From an uncultured Eubacteriales bacterium (lineage in GTDB: Bacteria > Bacillota > Clostridia > Oscillospirales > Acutalibacteraceae): a stretch of 64,000 nucleotides of DNA. This document shows positions 35,900 to 43,229 of this stretch, in pieces (position 1 is the stretch's first letter; each line of letters opens with the position of its first letter). The notes beneath the pieces were generated by a model, which saw nothing but the letters and a program-made list of their open reading frames with translations, ran no database searches and had not been told where the DNA came from. The stretch spans positions 1 through 64,000 of the forward strand of contig CAKTVV010000017.1 of NCBI GenBank assembly GCA_934630515.1, read 5' to 3'. The position numbers and the translations under genes were made by a program.

Positions 35900-37567
35900 G
35901 TGATTAACGGAGCGATATTGCGGGATGCCATGATCTCGGCATCCAATACGCTGTCGAAAGTAAAACAGGAAGTGGACGCACTGAACGTGTTCCCTGTCCC
36001 CGACGGCGATACCGGAACCAACATGTCCATGACCATCGGGAATGCCGCCCGGGAGCTGAGCCGCCTGACGGATCCTACCGCCACCGAGGTGGCGGACGTG
36101 GCCAGCGCTGCCCTGCTGCGGGGCGCCCGCGGCAACAGCGGCGTCATTCTTTCCCTGCTGTTCCGTGGATTTTCCAAGGGGCTGAAGGGCAAGGACGAGG
36201 CAGACGGCGCCGATCTGGCGCAAGCACTGACGCTGGGCATGGAGGCCGCCTATAAGGCGGTGATGAAGCCCACCGAGGGCACCATCCTGACAGTGGCACG
36301 GGAGGCTGCCGACGCCGGACGGGCGGCAGCGGAAAAGGACAGCGATCCCATCGCCGTATGGGAAGCCATCTGCGCCGAGGCGGCTGCGTCTCTGGAGCGC
36401 ACCCCCGATCTGCTGCCTCAGCTGAAAAAGGCCGGGGTCGTGGACGCCGGCGGCAAGGGCTTTCTGATCATCATTACGGCTATGCTGGATGTGTTCAAGG
36501 GCGGCGCCGTAGTACAGGGTGCCGATACCGATGCCGCCGTCAAAGTACAGAAAAAGAGCACCGTCGGCAGCTTTGAACAGGATATTGAGTTTGCCTACTG
36601 CACCGAGTTCATCGTCGGCCGGGACAAAAAATGCACGCTGGATCCGCTGGCGCTGCGGGCATATCTCGAGAGCATCGGTGACTGCGTTGTGGTCGTGGAC
36701 GATGACGAGATCATCAAGGTGCATGTACACACCAACCATCCCGGCAAAGCGCTGGAGGAAGCCATCAAATACGGTCAATTCGAGACCGTCAAGGTGGAGA
36801 ATATGCGCATCCAGCACGAAAACGCCGGCTGGGTGGAAGAAGAAAGCGGCGTAGAGCAGCCCGCTCTGGAGCGGGTCGAGCCGGAGAACGACTATGGCTT
36901 TGTCTCGGTCGCCGCAGGCGAGGGCTTGTCGGCGCTGTTCCGGGACGATCTGGCCTGCGATCAGGTAGTGTCCGGGGGTCAGACCATGAATCCCTCCACC
37001 GACGACATTCTGTCTGCCATCGAGGCAACTCCCGCCAAGACGGTATTCGTACTGCCCAACAACAAGAATATCATTCTGGCTGCCGAACAGACCGTGCCGC
37101 TGGCGGACCGCCGGGTCTGTGTGCTGCCCACCCGTACCATTCCTCAGGGCATTGCGGCGTTGGTAGCCTTTGATCTGGAAAAGGATGTGGAAACCAATCT
37201 GGTGGATATGCAAAAGGCCGCCGACAACGTTTCCACCGGCTCTGTCACCTTTGCAGCACGGGACAGCGACTTTGAGGGACACAAGATCAAAGAGGGGCAA
37301 ATTCTGGCTCTGAACAACGGCAAGCTGGCGTTTGTGGACACCGCTGTGGAGCATGCTGTACCTAAGCTGGTCAAAACGCTGGTAAACGAGCGCAAGCTCT
37401 CCGGCAAGGAGGTCAATTTCGTCACCGTGATCTACGGCGAGGACGTGACCGAGGAAGCAGCCGAAGCTGTCTGCGACGGTGTCCGTGCCAAGCTGGGCGA
37501 GGATGTGGATGTATCCATCATCAACGGTGGTCAACCGGTGTATTATTATTTCGTATCGGTAGAATAA
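35900..37567 (+). CDS. fakA: Fatty acid kinase ATP-binding subunit FakA (DAK2 domain)
   Basis: 555 aa. The N-terminal DAK2 nucleotide-binding domain has NVFPVPDGDTGTNMSMT and LLRGARGNSGVILSLLFRGF. A middle domain and a DegV-interacting C-terminal half follow. With FakB it phosphorylates exogenous fatty acids; no fakB is in the window. The start is a GTG at 35900 behind AAAGGAGAG. Confidence 0.95.
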   Translation: MINGAILRDAMISASNTLSKVKQEVDALNVFPVPDGDTGTNMSMTIGNAARELSRLTDPTATEVADVASAALLRGARGNSGVILSLLFRGFSKGLKGKDEADGADLAQALTLGMEAAYKAVMKPTEGTILTVAREAADAGRAAAEKDSDPIAVWEAICAEAAASLERTPDLLPQLKKAGVVDAGGKGFLIIITAMLDVFKGGAVVQGADTDAAVKVQKKSTVGSFEQDIEFAYCTEFIVGRDKKCTLDPLALRAYLESIGDCVVVVDDDEIIKVHVHTNHPGKALEEAIKYGQFETVKVENMRIQHENAGWVEEESGVEQPALERVEPENDYGFVSVAAGEGLSALFRDDLACDQVVSGGQTMNPSTDDILSAIEATPAKTVFVLPNNKNIILAAEQTVPLADRRVCVLPTRTIPQGIAALVAFDLEKDVETNLVDMQKAADNVSTGSVTFAARDSDFEGHKIKEGQILALNNGKLAFVDTAVEHAVPKLVKTLVNERKLSGKEVNFVTVIYGEDVTEEAAEAVCDGVRAKLGEDVDVSIINGGQPVYYYFVSVE

Positions 37568-37569
37568 CG

Positions 37570-37895
37570 GCGCAACGCCAAGAGCGTTCGTACAATCCGT
37601 GCGTTCCTGTTGCGCCTGAAATAGCGGCTTGACGGCTTAAACAGCCGTCATTTCGGCGCTGCCGAAACCGCCCCTATTTATGTGTCTGTGCTATACTTTG
37701 GCGCAACGCCAAGTGCGTTCGTACAATCCATGCGTTCCTGTTGCGCCTGAAATAGCGGCTTGACGGCTTAAACAGCCGTCATTTCGGCGCTGCCGAAACC
37801 GCCCCTATTTATGTGTCTGTGCTATACTTTGGCGCAACGCCAAGAGCGTTTGTACAATTAATGCGTTCCTGTTGCGCCTGAAATAGCGGCTTGAC
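37570..37895 (+). repeat. 131-bp tandem repeat array, 2.5 copies, strongly structured
   Basis: Two full units (37570-37700, 37701-37831) and a third of 64 bp (37832-37895) repeat almost identically; most of the few differences fall in the first 30 bp. Within each full unit an outer hairpin GCGCAAC/GTTGCGC is followed by a three-way junction: closing stem AAATAGCGG with CCG-CCC-CTATTT, then hairpins GACGGCT/AGCCGTC and TTTCGGC/GCCGAAA. Each full unit ends with TGCTATACT, an extended -10 that would fire into the next unit. No reading frame is shared. It may be a small-RNA array or a mobile palindromic element; the family is not recognised. Confidence 0.85.
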
Positions 37896-38067
37896 AGTAC
37901 CATACGATGGCAAACATTGTGGCGGAGCAAACTTGAACAGCAGTCACTTTTGGGGCATTTTCTCCAGTCTCTGCACATCCTGTCATTCAATTTCTGCGGT
38001 GCAGAGTGCACAGGCTTGATTTTGCCGCTAGCGGCGTATCTTTTGTATTATCTACTATCCAACAGCT
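37896..38067. other. Non-coding region after the repeat array
   Basis: No gene seen. It has an inverted repeat CTCTGCAC (37969-37976) / GTGCAGAG (37999-38006) and the palindrome GCCGCTAGCGGC (38024-38035). The motif GGCGGAGCAAAC occurs at 37921 and again inside the terminator at 38072. A weak promoter (TTGCCG, 18 bp, TATTAT at 38046-38051) points towards ymdB but lies upstream of the terminator. Confidence 0.5.
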
Positions 38068-38097
38068 AAACGGCGGAGCAAACGCTCCGCCGTTTTT
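38068..38097 (+). terminator. Terminator just before the ymdB ribosome site
   Basis: Stem AACGGCGGAGC / GCTCCGCCGTT with loop AAAC and TTTTT. It ends transcription from the fakA/repeat side and touches the ymdB Shine-Dalgarno, so it could also act as an attenuator. Confidence 0.85.
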
Positions 38098-38111
38098 AAG
38101 GAGGAGATTCC

Positions 38112-38879
38112 TTGAATATTTTGTGCGTCGGTGATGTGGTAGGACACATCGGGTGCGACCATCTAAAAGCGGTGCTTCCAAAAGTAAAGCGGGAGCTGGC
38201 GGTAGATGTGTGCATCGTCAACGGCGAAAACTCGGCAGACGGCAACGGCATTTTACCGGTCTCGGCGGAAGCAATCTTTGCCGCCGGAGCTGACGTCATT
38301 ACCGGCGGCAATCACACCTTCCGGCGGCGGGAATTCTACGACCGTCTGGAGGAAAACGAATTCGTACTGCGTCCCGCCAACATGCCTGCCGGCACCCCCG
38401 GACGGGGTATGACGGTCATCGATCGGGGCCGGTACCAACTAACGGTCATCAATCTGTTAGGATGCGTCTATATGGAGGCGATGGACAGCCCCTTTGACAC
38501 ACTGGATCGGCTGCTAGCCGAGGCTGGTGATCCGAAACTCTGCGTAGTGGACTTTCACGCTGAAGCCACCGCCGAAAAGCGGGCGCTGGCCGCTTGGGCG
38601 GACGGGCGCATCTCAGCACTGTTCGGCACCCACACCCATGTTGCCACCGCCGATGAGCAGATCCTCCCCGGCGGCACGGGATTTCAAACCGATGTGGGCA
38701 TGACGGGTCCCATTCAATCCTGCTTGGGGATTAAGACCGAGCTTGCCATAGAAAAAATGCGCACAAAGCTGCCGGTGCGGTTCGCCGCAGCGGAAGGCGC
38801 CTGCGCCATGGACGGCGTACTGTTCACCATCGATGAACGCACCGGTCACACCACGGCAGTACGCCGGGTGCGGGTATAA
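38112..38879 (+). CDS. ymdB: YmdB-family metallophosphoesterase
   Basis: 255 aa, starting MNILCVGDVVGHIG, with NGENSADGNGI, TGGNHTF and GTHTHVATADEQILPGGTGFQTDVGMTG, the di-metal ligands of the family. B. subtilis YmdB hydrolyses 2',3'-cyclic nucleotides and affects biofilm and motility choice. The start is a TTG at 38112, 5 nt after AAGGAGGAG. A hairpin terminator lies directly upstream. Confidence 0.95.
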   Translation: MNILCVGDVVGHIGCDHLKAVLPKVKRELAVDVCIVNGENSADGNGILPVSAEAIFAAGADVITGGNHTFRRREFYDRLEENEFVLRPANMPAGTPGRGMTVIDRGRYQLTVINLLGCVYMEAMDSPFDTLDRLLAEAGDPKLCVVDFHAEATAEKRALAAWADGRISALFGTHTHVATADEQILPGGTGFQTDVGMTGPIQSCLGIKTELAIEKMRTKLPVRFAAAEGACAMDGVLFTIDERTGHTTAVRRVRV

Positions 38880-38899
38880 TTCAGATAAGGAGAAAGGCT

Positions 38900-39598
38900 A
38901 TGCGATACGACATTACAAACATCCCGGTAGCAGAGGTATTCGAGGAGCGGGATGGCTGCCCTCTCTGCCGCCTGCGGGATCAGCTGGAGCAGCGGGTGGT
39001 GGAATACATCACCGGCGCCGCCATGATGGAGCCGGATATCCGTATCCAGACCAACAAGCAGGGGTTCTGCATCGACCACTATCGACAGATGCTGGCTCGG
39101 CGCAACCGGCTGAGCGTGGCGCTGATTCTGGAAAGCCATCTGGACGAGATGGAAAAGGAGATCTTTGACGGGCTGCCGCTGGTGGGCAAAAGCCCCCGCC
39201 GTCAGGAAAAAGCCGCCACACGGCGGATGGATGATTGCTGGGTATGCAACCAGATGCGGGATACCATCGACAAAATGCTCGCCACCGTCTGCCGCACCTG
39301 GGAGACCCAAAAGGATTTTCAGCGGCTGTTCGAGGAGCAGCCCTGCCTGTGTCTCCCCCACTTCGCCGCCCTGTCTCAAACAGCGCAAAAGGTCATCAGC
39401 AAAAAAGAGCAATCCTACTTTCTGCGGGCGGCAGCGGAATTGACCCGGAAATACCTCAAGGAGCTGCGGGGCGACGTGCATCACTTCACGGAGATGTACG
39501 ACTACCGCAACGCCGGCGCCAATTCCGACGCCGACTGGGGCAACTCCAAGGACGCCATCGAACGGGCCGTGCAGTATCTCACTGCCCGGCAGCCGTAA
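38900..39598 (+). CDS. DUF6062 family protein with two Cys/His modules
   Basis: 232 aa. Two similar modules are visible: CPLC (about 20-23) followed by GFCIDHYRQML, and CWVC (about 113-116) followed by CLCLPHFAAL. The CxxC + CxxH pattern suggests two metal sites. A predicted function is not available. It is 20 bp downstream of ymdB, behind AAGGAG, so probably co-transcribed. Confidence 0.8.
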   Translation: MRYDITNIPVAEVFEERDGCPLCRLRDQLEQRVVEYITGAAMMEPDIRIQTNKQGFCIDHYRQMLARRNRLSVALILESHLDEMEKEIFDGLPLVGKSPRRQEKAATRRMDDCWVCNQMRDTIDKMLATVCRTWETQKDFQRLFEEQPCLCLPHFAALSQTAQKVISKKEQSYFLRAAAELTRKYLKELRGDVHHFTEMYDYRNAGANSDADWGNSKDAIERAVQYLTARQP

Positions 39599-39650
39599 AA
39601 CGATACCGGCGGCATATCAGCCGAAGCAGAAAGAGCGACGAGGACATAGC

Positions 39651-40100
39651 ATGGACAGAACCGAAAACGCAGAACTGACCGTAGTATGCCTGATCGAGGA
39701 CGGCGACCGGCTGCTCCTGCAGAACCGGACAAAGAAGGACTGGCAGGGCTACGCTCTGCCGGGCGGGCATGTGGAGCGGGGCGAATCCTTCGTCGATGCC
39801 GTGATCCGGGAAATGAAAGAGGAGACCGGTCTGAATATCGTGCACCCACAGCTGGTGGGGATCAAGCAGTTTCCCATTCAAAACGGACGATACATCGTCC
39901 TGCTGTTCAAGGCGACCGCATGGACGGGTACCGTCACCTCCTCGGAGGAGGGCGCCATGGAATGGGTGGAATATCGCCGTCTGGCAAGCATAAAGACCGT
40001 CCCCGATATCGAGGAGCTGCTGCGGGTCATGAACACGCCGGAGCTGACCGAATTCCTATATTCCGTCGAGGACGGTAAATGGGTCGTATCCATACGGTGA
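39651..40100 (+). CDS. Nudix hydrolase (MutT-like)
   Basis: 149 aa. A complete Nudix box is present: GGHVERGESFVDAVIREMKEETGL, split here as GGHVERGESF and REMKEETGL. The surrounding sequence (LLLQNRTKKDWQGYALPGGHVE) resembles 8-oxo-dGTP diphosphatases. The substrate is a nucleoside diphosphate derivative; which one cannot be read. It follows DUF6062 by about 50 bp. Confidence 0.92.
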   Translation: MDRTENAELTVVCLIEDGDRLLLQNRTKKDWQGYALPGGHVERGESFVDAVIREMKEETGLNIVHPQLVGIKQFPIQNGRYIVLLFKATAWTGTVTSSEEGAMEWVEYRRLASIKTVPDIEELLRVMNTPELTEFLYSVEDGKWVVSIR

Positions 40101-40162
40101 CCGGCAGCCCTCGGCACCTGAAGCTATGCTGAAATTGCTTCGCACATAAGCAAGAATAGACG

Positions 40163-40191
40163 TTGCCAAAGCCGACGGTCTGTGATAGAAT
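40163..40191 (+). promoter_or_regulatory. Promoter of the MATE transporter gene
   Basis: -35 TTGCCA (40163-40168), 17-bp spacer, -10 TAGAAT (40186-40191), about 30 bp before the start. Confidence 0.7.
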
Positions 40192-40222
40192 TGTGCGGTA
40201 TCTGAAAAATGGAGGAGATCCA

Positions 40223-41626
40223 ATGGTGCGTAAATATATCGGCGACAAGGCGTTTTACCGCCGGGCGTTGGCGCTGGCGCTGCCGATCATGGTGCAAAAC
40301 GGCATCACCAACTTCGTCAGTATGCTGGATAATGTGATGGTCGGGCAGGTCGGCACCGTGCAAATGACCGGCGTAGCCGTCGCCAACCAGCTGATTTTTG
40401 TATTCAATCTTTGCATTTTCGGCGCTGTATCCGGCGCCGGTATCTTCGGCGCCCAATACTTCGGCTGCGGCGATCACGAGGGCGTACGCCACACCTTCCG
40501 GTTCAAGCTGATCGTCTGTGTGGTGCTGACGCTGCTATGCGGGACCATATTCGTCCTCTGGTGCGACCCGCTGGTGAACGCCTATCTCAAGGGCGAGGGC
40601 AGCGCCGCCGATGCGGCGGCGTCGCTGGGATTCGCCCGGGACTATCTGCGGGTCATGCTGGTGGGGCTTATCCCCTACGCCATCGTCCAGTGCTATTCCA
40701 GCACCCTCCGGGAATCCGGCGAGACCGTGCTGCCGATGGTGGCGGGTCTGGCGGCTGTGGGCATCAACCTGTGCTTTAACTACATCCTCATCTTCGGCAA
40801 GCTGGGCGCCCCCAAGCTGGGGGTCGTGGGCGCCGCCATCGCCACGGTGATCTCCCGCTTTGCAGAGCTGGTGATCGTGGCGGTATGGACCCGTACCCAC
40901 GCCGATCGCAACCCCTTTATCGTGGGGGCATTCCGCAGTCTGTACGTCCCCGGGCGGCTGATAAAACAAATCTCCCTCAAGGGGCTGCCGCTGATGCTCA
41001 ATGAAACCTTCTGGGCAGCAGGCATGGCGATGCTGACCCAATGCTATTCCGTCCGGGGGCTGGACGTGGTCGCCGCCAACAACATATCCAGCACCTTCTT
41101 TAATGTATTCTCCGTGGCGTTTCAGGCGATCGGCGTAGCCATCGGCATCATCCTGGGACAGCAGCTGGGCGCCGGACAAACCGAGGAAGCACGGGACAGC
41201 AGCCGCAAGCTGATCGCCTTTTCGGTGTTCGTCAGCGTGTTGGTCGCCATCGTCTATGCCGTGGCGGCGGAGTTCATCCCGCACATCTATAACACGGAGC
41301 CATCCATTCGGTTGACCGCCACCCGGCTGATGCAGATCTCGGCGCTGGTATTTCCGCTGGATGCATTCGCCAACGCCTCCTACTTCACCCTGCGTTCCGG
41401 TGGCAAAACGCTGGTTACCATCCTGTTTGACAGCTGCTTCGTCTGGGCGGTGCAGGTGCCGGTGGCGCTGGCACTCAGCCGCTGGACGATGCTGCCCATC
41501 CTGCCGCTGTTCGCCATCTGCCAGCTGCTGTGCTTTATCAAGTGCATATTCGGCTACTGGCTGGTGAAAAAAGGCGTCTGGATCCGCAATATCGTGGCGG
41601 ATACTCAGCCGGTCGCCGCAGAATAA
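40223..41626 (+). CDS. MATE-family efflux transporter
   Basis: 467 aa with about twelve membrane helices. Typical MATE stretches are ALPIMVQNGITNFVSMLDNVMVGQVG and, in the second half, LMLNETFWAAGMAMLTQCYSVRG. It exports organic cations or drugs using Na+ or H+. The start at 40223 is preceded by GGAGGAG; an upstream extension covers the promoter. It is monocistronic, followed by a strong terminator. Confidence 0.93.
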   Translation: MVRKYIGDKAFYRRALALALPIMVQNGITNFVSMLDNVMVGQVGTVQMTGVAVANQLIFVFNLCIFGAVSGAGIFGAQYFGCGDHEGVRHTFRFKLIVCVVLTLLCGTIFVLWCDPLVNAYLKGEGSAADAAASLGFARDYLRVMLVGLIPYAIVQCYSSTLRESGETVLPMVAGLAAVGINLCFNYILIFGKLGAPKLGVVGAAIATVISRFAELVIVAVWTRTHADRNPFIVGAFRSLYVPGRLIKQISLKGLPLMLNETFWAAGMAMLTQCYSVRGLDVVAANNISSTFFNVFSVAFQAIGVAIGIILGQQLGAGQTEEARDSSRKLIAFSVFVSVLVAIVYAVAAEFIPHIYNTEPSIRLTATRLMQISALVFPLDAFANASYFTLRSGGKTLVTILFDSCFVWAVQVPVALALSRWTMLPILPLFAICQLLCFIKCIFGYWLVKKGVWIRNIVADTQPVAAE

Positions 41627-41637
41627 CGGGTATAGGA

Positions 41638-41672
41638 AAGGCTCCTCCGGCAAAAGCCGGAGGAGCCTTTTA
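41638..41672. terminator. Bidirectional terminator between MATE and Crp/Fnr genes
   Basis: Stem AAAGGCTCCTCCGGC / GCCGGAGGAGCCTTT with loop AAAA. It can serve both convergent genes. Confidence 0.85.
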
Positions 41673-41692
41673 CAGCGATGCGGTCATTCAAA

Positions 41693-42340
41693 TTACAGCC
41701 ATTCAAATTGATTTTTCCGGTATCGGATCAGTCCCTCCCGCTGCATTTTCGACAGCTCGTGACACAGAGCGCTGCGCTCCACTCCCAAATAATCCGCCAG
41801 CTGCTGGCGATCAAAGGGAATGGTGAACCGCTGGGAGGCGGTCTGCCGCACCCGGTCGGAAAAATAGGACAGCAGCCGCCCCCGGATGGTCTTGGGAGAG
41901 GTATGGAGGATACGCTGGGAGAGATGCAGGTTCTTTTCGGCGCAAACGGTGAGCAGATTGCGCAGCAGCTGCCCGTGGCAGGCACAGGTCTCCGGACAGG
42001 TATCCAGCACCCGTTCCGCCTGCAGGAGCAGCACCCGGCTCTCCTCTGCCGCCACCGCCCGGATCAACAGCGGCTGCCGGGGCAGACAGGCATACGGCTC
42101 CGCAAACACTGCCCCCGGCAGCACGCTGCCCAGCACGGCGTTATTTCCGCTCACGTCGCTGTGCTCCAGCAGCACCCGTCCGGTCAGCACCAGCCCCATC
42201 CAGCGGGTCGGCTCTCCCTCCCAGAAAATTACCTCCCCTTTCTCATAGCGTTTTTCCGTAGCCTGCAGGCAGGAAAGCAGCTTTTCCTGCTCGACGGGGA
42301 GAATATGGTGGAACAGCGGGGAATTTTCCGGAATTTTCAT
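41693..42340 (-). CDS. Crp/Fnr-family transcriptional regulator
   Basis: 215 aa from the ATG at 42340 (AAGGAG 10 nt upstream). A cyclic-nucleotide-binding-like beta barrel (KRYEKGEVIFWEGEPTRWMGLVLTGRVLL) is followed by a dimer helix and a winged helix (FDRQQLADYLGVERSALCHELSKMQREGLI). Several cysteines near DTCPETCACHG could matter for redox sensing, but they do not form the classical N-terminal Fnr set. It is divergent from a ferredoxin gene and has a symmetrical site in the shared region. Confidence 0.9.
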   Translation of the reverse strand: MKIPENSPLFHHILPVEQEKLLSCLQATEKRYEKGEVIFWEGEPTRWMGLVLTGRVLLEHSDVSGNNAVLGSVLPGAVFAEPYACLPRQPLLIRAVAAEESRVLLLQAERVLDTCPETCACHGQLLRNLLTVCAEKNLHLSQRILHTSPKTIRGRLLSYFSDRVRQTASQRFTIPFDRQQLADYLGVERSALCHELSKMQREGLIRYRKNQFEWL

Positions 42341-42357
42341 GGAGTTTTTCTCCTTTT

Positions 42358-42400
42358 TGTTGTTATAACCACAGAATTGTTTTGCCTTTTCCGGTATACT
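42358..42400 (+). promoter_or_regulatory. Crp/Fnr-type class II promoter of the ferredoxin gene
   Basis: Near-palindrome TGTTGTTATAACCACA (42358-42373), centred at 42365.5. The -10 TATACT is at 42395-42400, which predicts a start near 42407 and puts the site at about -41.5, the class II activator position. No good -35 is seen. Confidence 0.6.
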
Positions 42401-42445
42401 GCCGTCAGAACCTACAACCAAACCAAGTTCAGGAGGACGATAGCA

Positions 42446-43165
42446 ATGAAACGACGCATCATTCACATCGACGAAGAAAAATGCAACGGCTGCGGCGCAT
42501 GCGCCACCGCCTGTCACGAGGGCGCCATCGGCATGGTGAACGGCAAAGCCAAGCTCCTGCGGGACGATTATTGCGACGGACTGGGCGATTGCCTGCCCGC
42601 CTGCCCCACCGGCGCCATCTCCTTTGTGGAGCGGGAAGCCGCCGCCTATGACGAGCAAGCCGTGGCGGAGAACCGCAGAAAGCAGGCGGCAGAGTCCCAC
42701 AAGCCCCCGATGGGCGGCTGCCCCGGCTCCCGGATGCGGCAGCTGCACCCGGCTGCCACCGCTGCAGCCGTACCGACAGCACCGACGGCAGCTCCGGTAT
42801 CCCAGCTGGGTCAATGGCCCTGTCAGATCAAGCTGGTGCCGGTCAACGCCCCCTATTTCGACGGTGCCCGGCTGCTGATTGCCGCCGACTGCACCGCCTA
42901 CGCCTATGCCAACATGCACAGCGAATTGATGCGAGGGCGGATCACCCTCATCGGCTGCCCCAAGCTGGACGAGGGCGACTACAGCGAAAAGCTCACCGCC
43001 ATCCTGCGGGAAAACAACATCCGCAGCGTCACCGTAGTGCGCATGGAGGTTCCCTGCTGCGGCGGTCTGGAGCTGGCAGCCCGGCAGGCGCTGCAGGCCA
43101 GCGGCAAAATGATTCCCTGGCAGGTGATCACCGTCTCGATCGACGGACAGCTTCTGGAAAGCTGA
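42446..43165 (+). CDS. Dicluster 4Fe-4S protein with a Cys-rich C-terminal domain
   Basis: 239 aa. Two ferredoxin motifs lie in the first 60 residues: CNGCGACATACHEGAI and a second set in GLGDCLPACPTGAI. An Ala/Pro-rich linker follows (about 90-120), then a domain with AADCTAYAYAN, LIGCPKLDEGDY and EVPCCGGLE, which may bind another cluster. It probably transfers electrons under anaerobic or nitrosative control. AGGAGG precedes the start at 42446. The divergent Crp/Fnr gene is the probable activator. Confidence 0.88.
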   Translation: MKRRIIHIDEEKCNGCGACATACHEGAIGMVNGKAKLLRDDYCDGLGDCLPACPTGAISFVEREAAAYDEQAVAENRRKQAAESHKPPMGGCPGSRMRQLHPAATAAAVPTAPTAAPVSQLGQWPCQIKLVPVNAPYFDGARLLIAADCTAYAYANMHSELMRGRITLIGCPKLDEGDYSEKLTAILRENNIRSVTVVRMEVPCCGGLELAARQALQASGKMIPWQVITVSIDGQLLES

Positions 43166-43183
43166 TATTGTTACACGCAGAAG

Positions 43184-43229
43184 ACCGGAACGGCGGCAGT
43201 ATTAGAATTGCCGCCGTTCCGGTATTTTA
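43184..43229. terminator. Terminator between the ferredoxin and YfhO genes
   Basis: Stem ACCGGAACGGCGGCA / TGCCGCCGTTCCGGT, 10-nt loop, then ATTTTAT. It probably serves both convergent genes. Confidence 0.8.

Noticed and set aside
37805..38181. Short minus-strand frames in the fakA-ymdB gap
   Set aside because: They cross the structured repeats and the terminator, have no ribosome sites and no family resemblance.
41678..42445. 256-codon extension in front of the ferredoxin frame
   Set aside because: It is antisense to the Crp/Fnr gene, and a strong ribosome site with the ferredoxin motif starts at 42446.
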